DNA of 64,000 nucleotides from Pedobacter sp. BAL39 (GTDB lineage Bacteria; Bacteroidota; Bacteroidia; Sphingobacteriales; Sphingobacteriaceae), in assembly GCF_000170795.1 (NCBI RefSeq), contig NZ_ABCM01000011.1:143181-207180 (forward strand). Reading direction: 5' to 3'. The notes beneath the pieces were generated by a model. That model did no database searches, had not been told where the DNA came from, and worked only from the letters and a program-made list of their open reading frames with translations. Shown piece by piece: positions 18,451 to 27,506 of this stretch. A program made the translations under genes and the position numbers. Each line of letters opens with the position of its first letter. Within the stretch, counting starts at the first letter, position 1.

Positions 18451-19092
18451 ATGGAAAATAAGTTAGAAAATGAGGAATGGATGAGTGGTACTCCGGAGGG
18501 TTATTTTGACAGCCTCTCCGAACGTATCCGTCAATCTGTCTTTCTGGACGACCTGAGGGCTAAAGTTGCGGACGGTGGTTTCATCACACCCGACAATTAT
18601 TTCGAGGCCCTTCCGGAGGTGATTCATGGAAATTCATTTTTGGAACAGCTGAAAGGCAGCAGCCCCGTTGAAACTGCGGGCTTCATAACGCCTGAAGGTT
18701 ATTTCTCCGGCTTATCATCCAGGATCGTTGCGCAGGCACACGATGATAATGATGACCTGAATGAAGTTACGATGGCAGTACAGGCGCCTTCAAAACATGC
18801 AGTCAAAATCGTCAGGTTGTGGCATTCCAGTTTTCTTAAATATGCTTCTGCTGCTTGTTTTATCTTACTGAGTGCTGCTGGTTTATACTTCTATCAGCAG
18901 AAACCTGAGCCTGTAGTTAACTATGCGGAGCTGGCAAATGAGCAGATGTTGTATGATATTGATGAACATGTGATTATTGAGCACATACAAGCCGCCAGCA
19001 TGGAAGAAGAACAACCAGTGGTGGCTACCGCTGATCTGGAGAATTATATTCTTACCAACTACAGCCAGAATGATATAGCTTCTGACTTATAA
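18451..19092 (+). CDS. Single-pass membrane protein with three cytoplasmic repeats, probable anti-sigma factor
   Basis: 213 residues, not matched to a named family. The N-terminal part carries three copies of a 13-residue motif: TPEGYFDSLSERI (14-26), TPDNYFEALPEVI (46-58), TPEGYFSGLSSRI (80-92). One membrane segment (about 131-147) leads to an acidic C-terminal tail of about 65 residues. The layout, cytoplasmic N-terminus, one helix, outside tail, and the place 35 nt after an ECF sigma gene suggest an anti-sigma factor. No zinc-binding anti-sigma motif is present. The sigma-binding role of the repeats is inference. Confidence 0.72.
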   Translation: MENKLENEEWMSGTPEGYFDSLSERIRQSVFLDDLRAKVADGGFITPDNYFEALPEVIHGNSFLEQLKGSSPVETAGFITPEGYFSGLSSRIVAQAHDDNDDLNEVTMAVQAPSKHAVKIVRLWHSSFLKYASAACFILLSAAGLYFYQQKPEPVVNYAELANEQMLYDIDEHVIIEHIQAASMEEEQPVVATADLENYILTNYSQNDIASDL

Positions 19093-19101
19093 ATACCTAA
19101 A

Positions 19102-19548
19102 ATGAAATATTACATCGTTACAGCTTTTATGTTTATGTTACCTTTTTTCGCTGCAGCACAGGGACAGAGGTCAAATGAGATAGAAGCTTACCGCATCAGC
19201 TACCTTACACAAAAACTGGACTTGTCGCCGGAGGAAGCCCGTGTATTCTGGCCGATCTACAACGACTTCCAGAAGGAGCAGTCGGCATTGCGGAAGGTGC
19301 GTATGCAGAATATGATCAGCTTCAAGAAACTGACGGAGATCGAGGAAATGTCTGACACGGAAATTCAATCGCTGATTGTCAATGAGCTGAACTTCAAACA
19401 GGGAGAGCTGGCCATTGAAAAGAAATACTACTATCGCCTCAAATCCAGTCTGCCGATAAAAGTGGTTGGAAAATATTATAGGGCTCAGGAAACTTTCAAA
19501 AGAGAACTGCTGTCAAGATACAAAAACACGAGACCTGAGCGGAATTAA
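19102..19548 (+). CDS. Periplasmic Spy/CpxP-like helical protein
   Basis: 148 residues with a signal peptide cut after about residue 19 (FFAAAQ). The mature part is all helical and charged, with the LTxxQ-like segment LTQKLDLSPEEARVFWPIYN common in Bacteroidota proteins next to ECF sigma genes. Spy/CpxP relatives act as periplasmic chaperones or stress sensors. It is 9 nt after the probable anti-sigma gene and is the last gene of the operon, so it may modulate that protein in the periplasm. Confidence 0.72.
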   Translation: MKYYIVTAFMFMLPFFAAAQGQRSNEIEAYRISYLTQKLDLSPEEARVFWPIYNDFQKEQSALRKVRMQNMISFKKLTEIEEMSDTEIQSLIVNELNFKQGELAIEKKYYYRLKSSLPIKVVGKYYRAQETFKRELLSRYKNTRPERN

Positions 19549-19563
19549 TTTGTATTTTTGGGG

Positions 19564-20754
19564 ATGCTTACACAACGTCAGTTATTCCTTCAACACAACG
19601 CTCAAACCACATTAGACCCCTTACTTTTAGAATTTGTGAAGGCCAGTGGAATGTATCTTTATGATACCACAGGCAAGAGACACATGGACCTGATTGCTGG
19701 CATCGGTGTGAGCAATGTAGGACATTGCCATCCTGCTGTAGTCGGGGCGGTAAAGGCCCAGGCTGAACAATACATGCACATCATGGTGTATGGTGAATTT
19801 GTACAAAGCCCACAGGTGGACTTTGCAAAGGCACTTGCCGACATACTGCCTCCAAACCTCAATTGCACTTATTTTGTCAACTCCGGTGCCGAAGCTGCAG
19901 AGGGCGCTATGAAACTCGCCAAGAGATATACCCAACGCACAGAGATCATCTCTTGCCACCATTCCTACCATGGGAGTACCCAGGGTGCATTGAGCCTTAT
20001 GGGCAACGAGGATTTTAAACAGGCGTACCGACCGCTCCTGCCCGATATCAGTTTTATTCAATACAATGTTGAGGAAGATCTTTCCAGAATCACTGAGCGC
20101 ACCGCAGCGGTGTTTGTAGAAACCATCCAAGGCGAAGCGGGCATCCGTGTGGCCGATAAAGATTATTTCAATGCCTTACGGTCACGCTGCACAGCCACGG
20201 GGACATTGCTGGTGTTGGATGAGATCCAATGCGGCTTTGGACGCACGGGAAAGATGTTCGGATTTGAACATTTTGACATTGTGCCAGACATCCTGCTACT
20301 AGCCAAAGGTATCGGCGGTGGTATGCCGATTGGTGCGTTCATCAGTTCAACAGAAATTATGGCTTCATTGACCACCAATCCAATCCTCGGCCACATCAGC
20401 ACCTTCGGCGGACACCCGGTAAGCTGTGCTGCTGGCTTAGCAACGCTGCAGACCATTCTCCGGGAAGATCTGGTATCAGGTGTACAGGAAAAAGGAGATC
20501 TGTTTAAACAACTACTGGTTCATCCTTCCATCCTGGAGGTAAGGGGTAAAGGACTGATGATTGCGGTAGAATTTGAGAATTTTGAATTCAACAAAAAGGT
20601 AATTGATGCCTGTATTGCTGACGGTGTGATCAGCGACTGGTTCCTGCACTGCAGCAATTCCATGCGCATTGCTCCTCCACTCATCATCAACAAAGATGAA
20701 ATTGAAACGGCATGTAACATCATATTGAAACATGTTCAGGCTTTTTCAAATTAA
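19564..20754 (+). CDS. Class III pyridoxal-phosphate aminotransferase
   Basis: PLP-dependent transaminase of the acetylornithine/4-aminobutyrate group. 396 residues from the ATG at 19564; the longer frame begins at a TTG belonging to tatttttg, which looks like a promoter element. The PLP site is clear: NSGAEAAEGAMKLA (phosphate), LDEIQCGFGRTG, and Lys248 in LLAKGIGGGMPIGAF. No arginine-biosynthesis or omega-amino-acid genes are adjacent, so the substrate is open. If 19552-19559 is a promoter the message would be almost leaderless; otherwise it is read from the operon ending 16 nt upstream. Confidence 0.92.
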   Translation: MLTQRQLFLQHNAQTTLDPLLLEFVKASGMYLYDTTGKRHMDLIAGIGVSNVGHCHPAVVGAVKAQAEQYMHIMVYGEFVQSPQVDFAKALADILPPNLNCTYFVNSGAEAAEGAMKLAKRYTQRTEIISCHHSYHGSTQGALSLMGNEDFKQAYRPLLPDISFIQYNVEEDLSRITERTAAVFVETIQGEAGIRVADKDYFNALRSRCTATGTLLVLDEIQCGFGRTGKMFGFEHFDIVPDILLLAKGIGGGMPIGAFISSTEIMASLTTNPILGHISTFGGHPVSCAAGLATLQTILREDLVSGVQEKGDLFKQLLVHPSILEVRGKGLMIAVEFENFEFNKKVIDACIADGVISDWFLHCSNSMRIAPPLIINKDEIETACNIILKHVQAFSN

Positions 20755-20767
20755 CTGACTCGCTACC

Positions 20768-20805
20768 AGCTGATCATTTCATCTCAAATGATCAGCTCAT
20801 TTTTT
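20768..20805 (+). terminator. Intrinsic terminator after the aminotransferase
   Basis: Twelve-bp stem (20768-20779 with 20786-20797), 6-nt loop, then a T-run. It overlaps the stop codon of the convergent DUF58 gene. Confidence 0.85.
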
Positions 20806-21712
20806 GTCTTTTGATCAGATAAGCTTGTAAAACCGGATGAAAGCCTTCGGCAATATCGGCATCGATCATATCAATTTTATACTGACTACACTTCAGCGCA
20901 ATGGTTTGCAGGTAACTGCCCATCCGCGACAGGTATTTGTCTTTAATCTGTGAGGTATGTGCTTTCAATACCGCACCGGTTTCCATATCCACAAACTGGT
21001 AAGGTCTGTTTTCAAATTGAAAATCGACTTCCTTGGATTTGTCGGTCACATTAAAAACAATGACTTCATGTTTGTTGAACTTCAGGTGCTGCAAAGCAGA
21101 AAACAAAGCTTCAACATGGCCTTCGTCGTGGATGGTATTTAACATATCACTGAAGATAACAACCAGTGAGCGCTTGTGGATCAGTTCCGCGATCTGGTGT
21201 AATGCCTGCGCCACATTGGTCTGCACATTGAGTGACTCTACCTGCAGCAGTCGCTCCAGCTCATTAAATAGATACTTCTGATGGGTGGTCGTCGATTTCG
21301 CCTGGGTATTGAGTAATAAGTGATCGGTGAACAAGCTTAAGCCGAAGGCATCTCTTTGTCTTTTCAACAGATAGATCAACGCAGCGGCAGCCTGTACAGA
21401 AAAGTGAAGTTTATTGTATTCTTTATTTGGAAAGTACATGGATGAGGATACATCAACAATAAACTGGCAGCGCAGATTGGTTTCCTCTTCATAACGTTTA
21501 CTAAAGAGCTTGTCTGTCTTTGCAAACAACTTCCAGTCGATATTCTTGACGCTATCTCCGGAATTATAGAGCCGATGCTCTGCAAACTCCACCGAAAACC
21601 CGTGAAAGGGGCTTTTGTGCAGGCCGGTAATGAAACCTTCCACTACCTGCCGGGCAAGCAATTCGAGGTTTCCGCTGAAATGGGAGGCCGATTCATCTAT
21701 GGTAGACTGCAT
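20792..21712 (-). CDS. DUF58 domain-containing protein
   Basis: 306-residue soluble protein with the DUF58 core (DSVKNIDWKLFAKTDKLFSKRYEEE) followed by a von Willebrand A-like region with DVSSSMYF. Such proteins usually sit with a MoxR AAA ATPase and vWA/Batl proteins in stress- or envelope-related operons, but here it stands alone with trxA upstream, separated by a terminator. Function of DUF58 is not established; a chaperone/co-factor role with MoxR is the usual suggestion. Confidence 0.88.
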   Translation of the reverse strand: MQSTIDESASHFSGNLELLARQVVEGFITGLHKSPFHGFSVEFAEHRLYNSGDSVKNIDWKLFAKTDKLFSKRYEEETNLRCQFIVDVSSSMYFPNKEYNKLHFSVQAAAALIYLLKRQRDAFGLSLFTDHLLLNTQAKSTTTHQKYLFNELERLLQVESLNVQTNVAQALHQIAELIHKRSLVVIFSDMLNTIHDEGHVEALFSALQHLKFNKHEVIVFNVTDKSKEVDFQFENRPYQFVDMETGAVLKAHTSQIKDKYLSRMGSYLQTIALKCSQYKIDMIDADIAEGFHPVLQAYLIKRQKMS

Positions 21713-21742
21713 AATATAGATTTGGAAACGTGTAGTGTAAAT

Positions 21743-21776
21743 ATAAAAAAAGCGTTCATAGAATTATGAACGCTTT
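21743..21776 (-). terminator. Intrinsic terminator of trxA
   Basis: Perfect 12-bp stem (21749-21760 with 21765-21776), tetraloop, followed by seven T on the minus strand. Confidence 0.9.
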
Positions 21777-21799
21777 AGCAAAGAGTATCTGGAGTTGAA

Positions 21800-22117
21800 T
21801 TACAACTGTTTCTCTAATTTTTGGGCCAATACCGATTTAGGCACTGCTCCTACTTGTTTGTCAACAACTTCACCGTTTTTGAAATACAATAAAGCCGGGA
21901 TATTACGGATACCAAACTGAGTAGAGATCTGCGGATTGTTATCCACGTTCACTTTACCAACGATTGCTTTACCGTCGTACTCTTTCGAGATTTCATCCAC
22001 TACTGGTCCAACCATGCGACAAGGACCGCACCATTCTGCCCAAAAATCAACCAAAACGGGTTTATCTGATTTTAACACAAGCTCCTCGAAGTTTGCATCT
22101 GTAATTTCCAAAGCCAT
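21800..22117 (-). CDS. trxA: Thioredoxin
   Basis: Cytoplasmic dithiol reductant, 105 residues, with the WCGPC active site in [14 protein letters not shown] and the cis-Pro region [10 protein letters not shown]. Electron donor for reductases and peroxidases, including the Bcp encoded in this window. Monocistronic, with its own -7 element and terminator. Confidence 0.97.
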   Translation of the reverse strand: MALEITDANFEELVLKSDKPVLVDFWAEWCGPCRMVGPVVDEISKEYDGKAIVGKVNVDNNPQISTQFGIRNIPALLYFKNGEVVDKQVGAVPKSVLAQKLEKQL

Positions 22118-22192
22118 AATTTTATTTTATTTAATAGTTTTCAATTTATTCTTACCTGCTGATCAATCTCTTATTGTGAACAGATAAAGACA

Positions 22193-22200
22193 CAAAGATA
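22193..22200 (-). promoter_or_regulatory. -7 promoter element of trxA
   Basis: TATCTTTG on the minus strand, 75 nt before the trxA start; no TTG at a good distance. Confidence 0.45.
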
Positions 22201-22243
22201 TAATCAATTGTAATGCCATCCGATTATCCGTGCCAATATGACA

Positions 22244-25200
22244 TTAGTTCAACTTAGGGTTAACGTTCAGTGCCGCCAATTGTTCTAAAAATGTGTTACT
22301 AGGATTGATTTTCATCGATTTGGAAGGCAGCTTCACATTGACGTTTTGCTCCCTGTCAAAAACGTCAAATAACAACTGACAATTCTGGCTATCGGTGCTG
22401 ATCTTGTTCTCTTCGAGAATGGCATGTATTTTTATCATGAAGTCATCATTGATCCTTTCCAGCGGGATCTGTATCGTGACACTCTTCGCCAGCTTGTCGC
22501 GGAGCTCAGACATCAGGTTGATGGAAGTAATCTTAAACTCCCAGTCGCCCTCTTTCCGGAACCGCTCTCCCACCCTTCCGCGGATCTGCAGGAAATATCC
22601 ATCAGTCATGAACTGCTTGAACTTAATAAAGTCGTCCCCAAACAAGGCCAGTTCGCAGGTATCATCGTAGTCCTCAAAGGTGATGATCCCGAAAGGTTTC
22701 CCCGTCTTGGTAATACGCTGTGTAGCCAACACGACCAATCCACCGACAACCAGCTCTCTATTTTTGATGGTTTCAAATTCAGCGAGCACCTCCTCGTTGG
22801 AGTCTCCGGTGCGGATTTTATTGACGAGCGAAAGGTGTTTTACCTTATGCTGACAGAACTCCTTCAGTTCCAGTTTATAGTTGTCCAGAGGATGACCGCT
22901 CAGGAAGATCCCGATGGCATCTTTCTCATATTTCAGCCGGTCGATCAGGCTCCACTCCGGTGCCACAGGCAGACTCGGCTCAGAGATCATCATATCTGCC
23001 GCTGCCGCCCCAAATAGAGAAGATTGTGAGGAAGCTTCATTATTTTGAAAATCATTGGCAAACTTGATCATTTTCTCAATACCATTCATTTTGTCATTGA
23101 TACCCACAAAAAAATACTGCGCCCTGTGGTAAGAGAAACAGTCGAAGGCCCCACTATATACAAAACTTTCATAAGCCTTCTTGTTGACCGTGCGTGTATT
23201 GGAGCGTTTGGCAAAATCGTAGACACTTTTGTAGAGGCCAGATTCGTTCCTTTCGATGATGATGCTTTCAACAGCCTTATCACCAACGCCTTTAATTCCG
23301 GACAAACCGAAACGCACCTGCCCACTAATATTTACGGAGAACTTGATGTCAGACTCATTGACGTCAGGGCCAAGAACGGAAACGCCCATCTGTTTACATT
23401 CTTCCATGAAGAATGCCACCTGCTTGATGTCGCTCATGTTGTTGGAAAGTACCGCCGCCATATATTCCGCAGGGTAATGCGCTTTGAGGTAAGCAGTCTG
23501 GTAGGCGATCCATGCATAACAGGTGGAGTGAGATTTGTTGAAGGCATAAGAGGCGAATGCTTCCCAGTCTTTCCAGATCTTCTCCAGGATGCTTGCCTGA
23601 TGTCCTTTCTCTGCCGCCTGAGCGATAAACTTAGGCTTCATCTTATCCAGTACATCCTTTTGCTTTTTACCCATGGCCTTACGCAGTACGTCGGCCTCAC
23701 CTTTGGTGAAACCGGCGAGCTTCTGTGACAAGAGCATTACCTGCTCCTGGTATACGGTAATCCCGTAGGTTTCTTTCAGGTATTCCTCGCAGGCATCCAA
23801 ATCGTATTTGATTTCTTCCTCACCATTTTTGCGGCGTACGAAACTCGGGATGTACTCCAATGGTCCCGGCCGATAAAGCGCATTCATCGCAATCAAATCG
23901 CCGAATACAGTAGGTTTCAGCTCCTTCATGTATTTCTGCATTCCGGTAGACTCGTATTGAAAGATTCCTATTGTTTCACCACGCTGGAAGAGCTCATAGG
24001 TTTTCGCATCATCAATTGGAAAGTTATCAGGATCCAGATCGATGTTGTGACGGAATTTGACCAGCTTCACGGTATCCTTGATCAGGGTTAAGGTCTTTAA
24101 CCCCAGGAAGTCCATCTTCAGCAAACCAGCACTCTCCACCACAGAGTTATCAAACTGAGTGACATAGAGGTCTGAATCTTTCGCTGTGGAGACGGGCACA
24201 AAGTTGGTAATGTCACTCGGTGTGATGATGACACCACAGGCATGGATTCCCGTATTCCGCAGCGATCCTTCCAGAATCTGTGCCTGTTCAAGTGTCTTGG
24301 CACCAAGGTCGTTGTTGGTGGCCAGCATTTTCAGCTCGACAACCTTTTCATATTCATCAGGACGCAAGGCGCCTTTCAGCGTTTTTTCATCCAGATTGAA
24401 TATTTTCGCCAGCTTCATGTTAGGAATCAGCTTGGCAATCTTCTCTGCCTCAAACAGGGGCAGGTCAAGTACCCGTGCGGTATCCTTTACGGAAGACTTG
24501 GCCGCCATGGTACCGTAGGTGATGATCTGTGCTACCTGGTTGGCACCATATTTCTTAATGACGTAGTCCATGACCCTTCCACGACCCTCATCATCAAAGT
24601 CAATGTCAATATCGGGCATGGATACCCTGTCCGGATTCAGGAAACGCTCGAAAAGTAGGTCGTACTTGATCGGATCAATATTGGTGATCCCCAGACAGTA
24701 GGCTACCGCAGATCCTGCTGCAGATCCCCTTCCAGGCCCTACGGACACATCAAGGTTCCTTGCCTCGGCAATAAAATCCTGTACGATGAGGAAATATCCG
24801 GGATATCCTGTTTTCTCAATTGTTTGCAATTCAAAGTCCAGACGCTCGGCAATGTCGTCGGTGATCTCACCATACCTCTTTTTTGCTCCTACATAAGTCA
24901 GGTGGCGCAGGAATTTGTTCTCCCCACGTTTTCCGCCATCTTCCTCATCTTCTGCCACAAGAAACTCCTCAGGGATATCGAACTTGGGTAACAACACCTC
25001 CCGGGCAAGTTTGTAGGACTCTATTTTATCGATGACTTCTTTAATGTTGAGAATCGCTTCCGGCACATCTGCAAAGAGGTTTTTCATCTCTTCCGGCGAC
25101 TTAAAATAATATTCCTGATTGGGCAGACCATAGCGGAAGCCACGGCCACGCCCGATTGGAGTCGCCTGCTTTTCACCGTCTTTTACACACAACAAAATAT

Positions 25201-26677
25201 CGTGGGCATTTGCATCTTTTTTATTGATATAGTAAGAGTTGTTGGTAGCAATGAGTTTCACTTCATGCTTTTTGGCGAGCGCCATCAGGGAGACATTCAC
25301 AATGTCTTCATCCTCCTGACTGTGACGCATCAACTCTACGTAAAAGTCTTCGCCGAACTGGGATTTCCACCACAACAGGGCTTCTTCCGCCTGCTTCTCA
25401 CCGAGATTCAGCAGCTTGCTGGAAATCTCTCCGTATAAGTTACCGGACAGAACAATGATGTCATCCTTATATTGCTCAACAACGGCTTTGTCGATCCTGG
25501 GCACATAATAAAAACCTTTGGTGTAGGCAATGGACGACATTTTGGCCAGGTTATGGTATCCTGCTTTGTTCTTCGCCAGGAAGACCACCTGATAACCATC
25601 GTCCTTTCTCTTTTTATCTTCATGGTTTTCGCAAACGAAAAACTCACAGCCAACGATTGGTTTGATGGGCACCTCCTCGGGGACTTCTCCTTTTTCAATA
25701 GCCGCCTGGTTCCTGGCATCTACTCCTTTATTGTGATTGATCACCTGCGCCACAAAATGGAATGCCCCCATCATATTGGCACGATCGGTCATGGCTACTG
25801 CAGGCATCTTGGCAGCTGCTGTAGCCTTGATCAGCGCGGGAATATTGATGGTAGACTGGAGGACTGAAAACTGGGTATGGTTATGGAGATGCGCAAATAC
25901 GGCACGCTCCAGTTCCTGTTTGTTCTCTGCAAGGGTTTGTTTTGAAATTTTCGGACCTTCCGCTTTCTGCAAGCGTTTCCTGATTTCATCAGAAGCAGAC
26001 TTCAGGTTCACATGGCTCAGCCCTATACGTTCGATAACTTCAGGATTGTGCTCCCTGAAAACCCTGAAATAGTTGGTGTCACATTGCAGTTGCTCTACAC
26101 TGAAGACTTCCATCTTGATCAGCTGTAAGAAACAGCGTGTGGTAGCCTCCACATCGGCAGTCGCATTGTGGGCTTCTGCAAAGGGTACTCCGAACAGGTA
26201 CTGGTGCAGCTCGGTCAGGTTAGGCAGTTTAAACTTACCGCCACGCCCTCCGGGCAGCTTCAACAACTCAGCAGTTACCTCAGTACAGGTATCGAGGACG
26301 GGCATGGAGCTCATTGGACTGTCGACGCCCAATCGATGGAACTCGCAACCCATGATGTTCACATCGAAGCCGATGTTCTGTCCGACCACAAAGCGGGCTT
26401 TTGACAAAGCTTCATTGAACTTCTCTACCACTTCAGCAAGGCTGATCCCCTGCTCCTCGGCAAGTTCCGTGGAGATTCCGTGGATACGCTCCGCATCATA
26501 AGGAATGTTAAAGCCCTCTGGTTTCACCAGGTAATCCTGATGTTCTACCAGTTTACCGAACTCGTCATGGAGCTGCCATGCAATTTGTATACATCTGGGC
26601 CAGTTATCCGTATCGGTAATAGGCGCATTCCAATTACGGGGTAACCCCGTTGTTTCGGTATCAAATATTAAATACAT
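22244..26677 (-). CDS. dnaE: DNA polymerase III alpha subunit with fused N-terminal proofreading exonuclease
   Basis: Replicative polymerase, 1477 residues, about 300 longer than E. coli DnaE. Residues 1-190 are a DnaQ-type 3'-5' exonuclease with all DEDDh residues: Asp6 and Glu8 (DTET), Asp105 (IGFD), His170 and Asp175 (HNATAD). The PHP domain starts about 260 (HLHNHTQFS) but has Arg299 in TDRAN where active PHP domains have His. The polymerase aspartates are in PDIDIDF (688-694). Fingers, beta-binding and OB domains follow. Proofreading is thus probably supplied in cis. Monocistronic. Confidence 0.96.
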   Translation of the reverse strand: MYLIFDTETTGLPRNWNAPITDTDNWPRCIQIAWQLHDEFGKLVEHQDYLVKPEGFNIPYDAERIHGISTELAEEQGISLAEVVEKFNEALSKARFVVGQNIGFDVNIMGCEFHRLGVDSPMSSMPVLDTCTEVTAELLKLPGGRGGKFKLPNLTELHQYLFGVPFAEAHNATADVEATTRCFLQLIKMEVFSVEQLQCDTNYFRVFREHNPEVIERIGLSHVNLKSASDEIRKRLQKAEGPKISKQTLAENKQELERAVFAHLHNHTQFSVLQSTINIPALIKATAAAKMPAVAMTDRANMMGAFHFVAQVINHNKGVDARNQAAIEKGEVPEEVPIKPIVGCEFFVCENHEDKKRKDDGYQVVFLAKNKAGYHNLAKMSSIAYTKGFYYVPRIDKAVVEQYKDDIIVLSGNLYGEISSKLLNLGEKQAEEALLWWKSQFGEDFYVELMRHSQEDEDIVNVSLMALAKKHEVKLIATNNSYYINKKDANAHDILLCVKDGEKQATPIGRGRGFRYGLPNQEYYFKSPEEMKNLFADVPEAILNIKEVIDKIESYKLAREVLLPKFDIPEEFLVAEDEEDGGKRGENKFLRHLTYVGAKKRYGEITDDIAERLDFELQTIEKTGYPGYFLIVQDFIAEARNLDVSVGPGRGSAAGSAVAYCLGITNIDPIKYDLLFERFLNPDRVSMPDIDIDFDDEGRGRVMDYVIKKYGANQVAQIITYGTMAAKSSVKDTARVLDLPLFEAEKIAKLIPNMKLAKIFNLDEKTLKGALRPDEYEKVVELKMLATNNDLGAKTLEQAQILEGSLRNTGIHACGVIITPSDITNFVPVSTAKDSDLYVTQFDNSVVESAGLLKMDFLGLKTLTLIKDTVKLVKFRHNIDLDPDNFPIDDAKTYELFQRGETIGIFQYESTGMQKYMKELKPTVFGDLIAMNALYRPGPLEYIPSFVRRKNGEEEIKYDLDACEEYLKETYGITVYQEQVMLLSQKLAGFTKGEADVLRKAMGKKQKDVLDKMKPKFIAQAAEKGHQASILEKIWKDWEAFASYAFNKSHSTCYAWIAYQTAYLKAHYPAEYMAAVLSNNMSDIKQVAFFMEECKQMGVSVLGPDVNESDIKFSVNISGQVRFGLSGIKGVGDKAVESIIIERNESGLYKSVYDFAKRSNTRTVNKKAYESFVYSGAFDCFSYHRAQYFFVGINDKMNGIEKMIKFANDFQNNEASSQSSLFGAAAADMMISEPSLPVAPEWSLIDRLKYEKDAIGIFLSGHPLDNYKLELKEFCQHKVKHLSLVNKIRTGDSNEEVLAEFETIKNRELVVGGLVVLATQRITKTGKPFGIITFEDYDDTCELALFGDDFIKFKQFMTDGYFLQIRGRVGERFRKEGDWEFKITSINLMSELRDKLAKSVTIQIPLERINDDFMIKIHAILEENKISTDSQNCQLLFDVFDREQNVNVKLPSKSMKINPSNTFLEQLAALNVNPKLN

Positions 26678-26722
26678 AGCTAGGTTTTAGAAAATCGTCT
26701 TTTAGAAATCAAAATGATTGCT

Positions 26723-26730
26723 CAAAAATA
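26723..26730 (-). promoter_or_regulatory. -7 promoter element of dnaE
   Basis: TATTTTTG on the minus strand, 45 nt before the dnaE start; -33 element not evident. Confidence 0.4.
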
Positions 26731-26770
26731 CGGATTTTTCCGCTTCGACCGGAATGGAAAAGGTATATTT

Positions 26771-27256
26771 TTACACTGCGACCAGGGCAGAAACAGGGAG
26801 CGATTGTTTGTGTTCCTGTGAGACCAGCTGTGTGGTATCATAACCCTTTTTCTTACAACGCGCTACGATTTCGCGCAGCAACTCAGCGTCAACATCCGGC
26901 TTGCGCGATAAGATGGAAAGATGTTTATATTTGGGATGTCCGACCACCATATAGGAGTAATCTTCGGCAATCTCGATGACCCAATAGTCAGTTTTCAATG
27001 GCCAGATGCGCTGGGCCTTGAAACGGGAATTGCGGCTTCCGCGGACTACAAACAGTTTGGACCGGATGTATTTCTGCTTGCTTTCTCCAACAATTTTATA
27101 ATTGGTAAATACAGCATAGTAGCCATCAGGATGAATCACATAGGTTTCAATGGTTTGTCGCCAATGCTTATCTGTAAACGTTGGTATAGAATATAAAGAA
27201 TACCACTTTCCTGCAAATAACATGATATCAACTTTTTCTACAGGCACATTATCCAT
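26771..27256 (-). CDS. Lipocalin-family protein (Blc-like) without export signal
   Basis: 161 residues with lipocalin motifs GKWYSLYSIP (first strand) and YWVIEIAEDYSYMVVGHP, then the C-terminal helix with SRKPDVDAELL, as in bacterial lipocalin Blc. Unlike Blc, which is an outer-membrane lipoprotein, there is no signal peptide or lipobox, so the product is predicted to be cytoplasmic. Binds small hydrophobic ligands in the family; ligand here unknown. It has a well-formed promoter of its own. Confidence 0.85.
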   Translation of the reverse strand: MDNVPVEKVDIMLFAGKWYSLYSIPTFTDKHWRQTIETYVIHPDGYYAVFTNYKIVGESKQKYIRSKLFVVRGSRNSRFKAQRIWPLKTDYWVIEIAEDYSYMVVGHPKYKHLSILSRKPDVDAELLREIVARCKKKGYDTTQLVSQEHKQSLPVSALVAV

Positions 27257-27285
27257 AACAGGGTTAATTAATTAGCTACAATAGG

Positions 27286-27317
27286 CAAATGTAAATTCTT
27301 TATGATAAAACCAGCAA
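27286..27317 (-). promoter_or_regulatory. Promoter of the lipocalin gene
   Basis: TTG, 21-bp spacer, TACATTTG on the minus strand, about 30 nt before the start codon. Confidence 0.7.
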
Positions 27318-27328
27318 CATACAATAAA

Positions 27329-27351
27329 GTTTTAAAAAGCATTTTTAAAAC
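27329..27351. repeat. Perfect 10-bp inverted repeat upstream of mdh
   Basis: gttttaaaaa and tttttaaaac separated by gca, between the lipocalin promoter and mdh. It could be an operator or a hairpin; its AT-richness makes chance possible. Confidence 0.35.
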
Positions 27352-27410
27352 TCCCCTAATTTTCTAACTTAGGGAAGAAGTGAAAACCAGATAAAATTTT
27401 AAACAACTTA

Positions 27411-27462
27411 CGATGGCTCCCCAGCTAACGGCGGTGCCCCATCTATAAAAAAAGATGTATTT
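27411..27462 (+). promoter_or_regulatory. Candidate structured leader of mdh
   Basis: gatgg (about 27412) can pair with ccatc (about 27438) around a G+C-rich loop, while the same catct can instead pair with agatg about 8 nt further on. The two hairpins exclude each other, the layout of an attenuator or riboswitch. No known riboswitch class was recognised. Confidence 0.25.
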
Positions 27463-27506
27463 TAGCCCCCGATATACGAGCTTCGTAACGATTAAAAATA
27501 CCTCAT

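Noticed and set aside
22424..23728. Long plus-strand frames inside dnaE
   Set aside because: Shadow frames of a highly conserved gene in a codon phase that leaves the opposite strand open.
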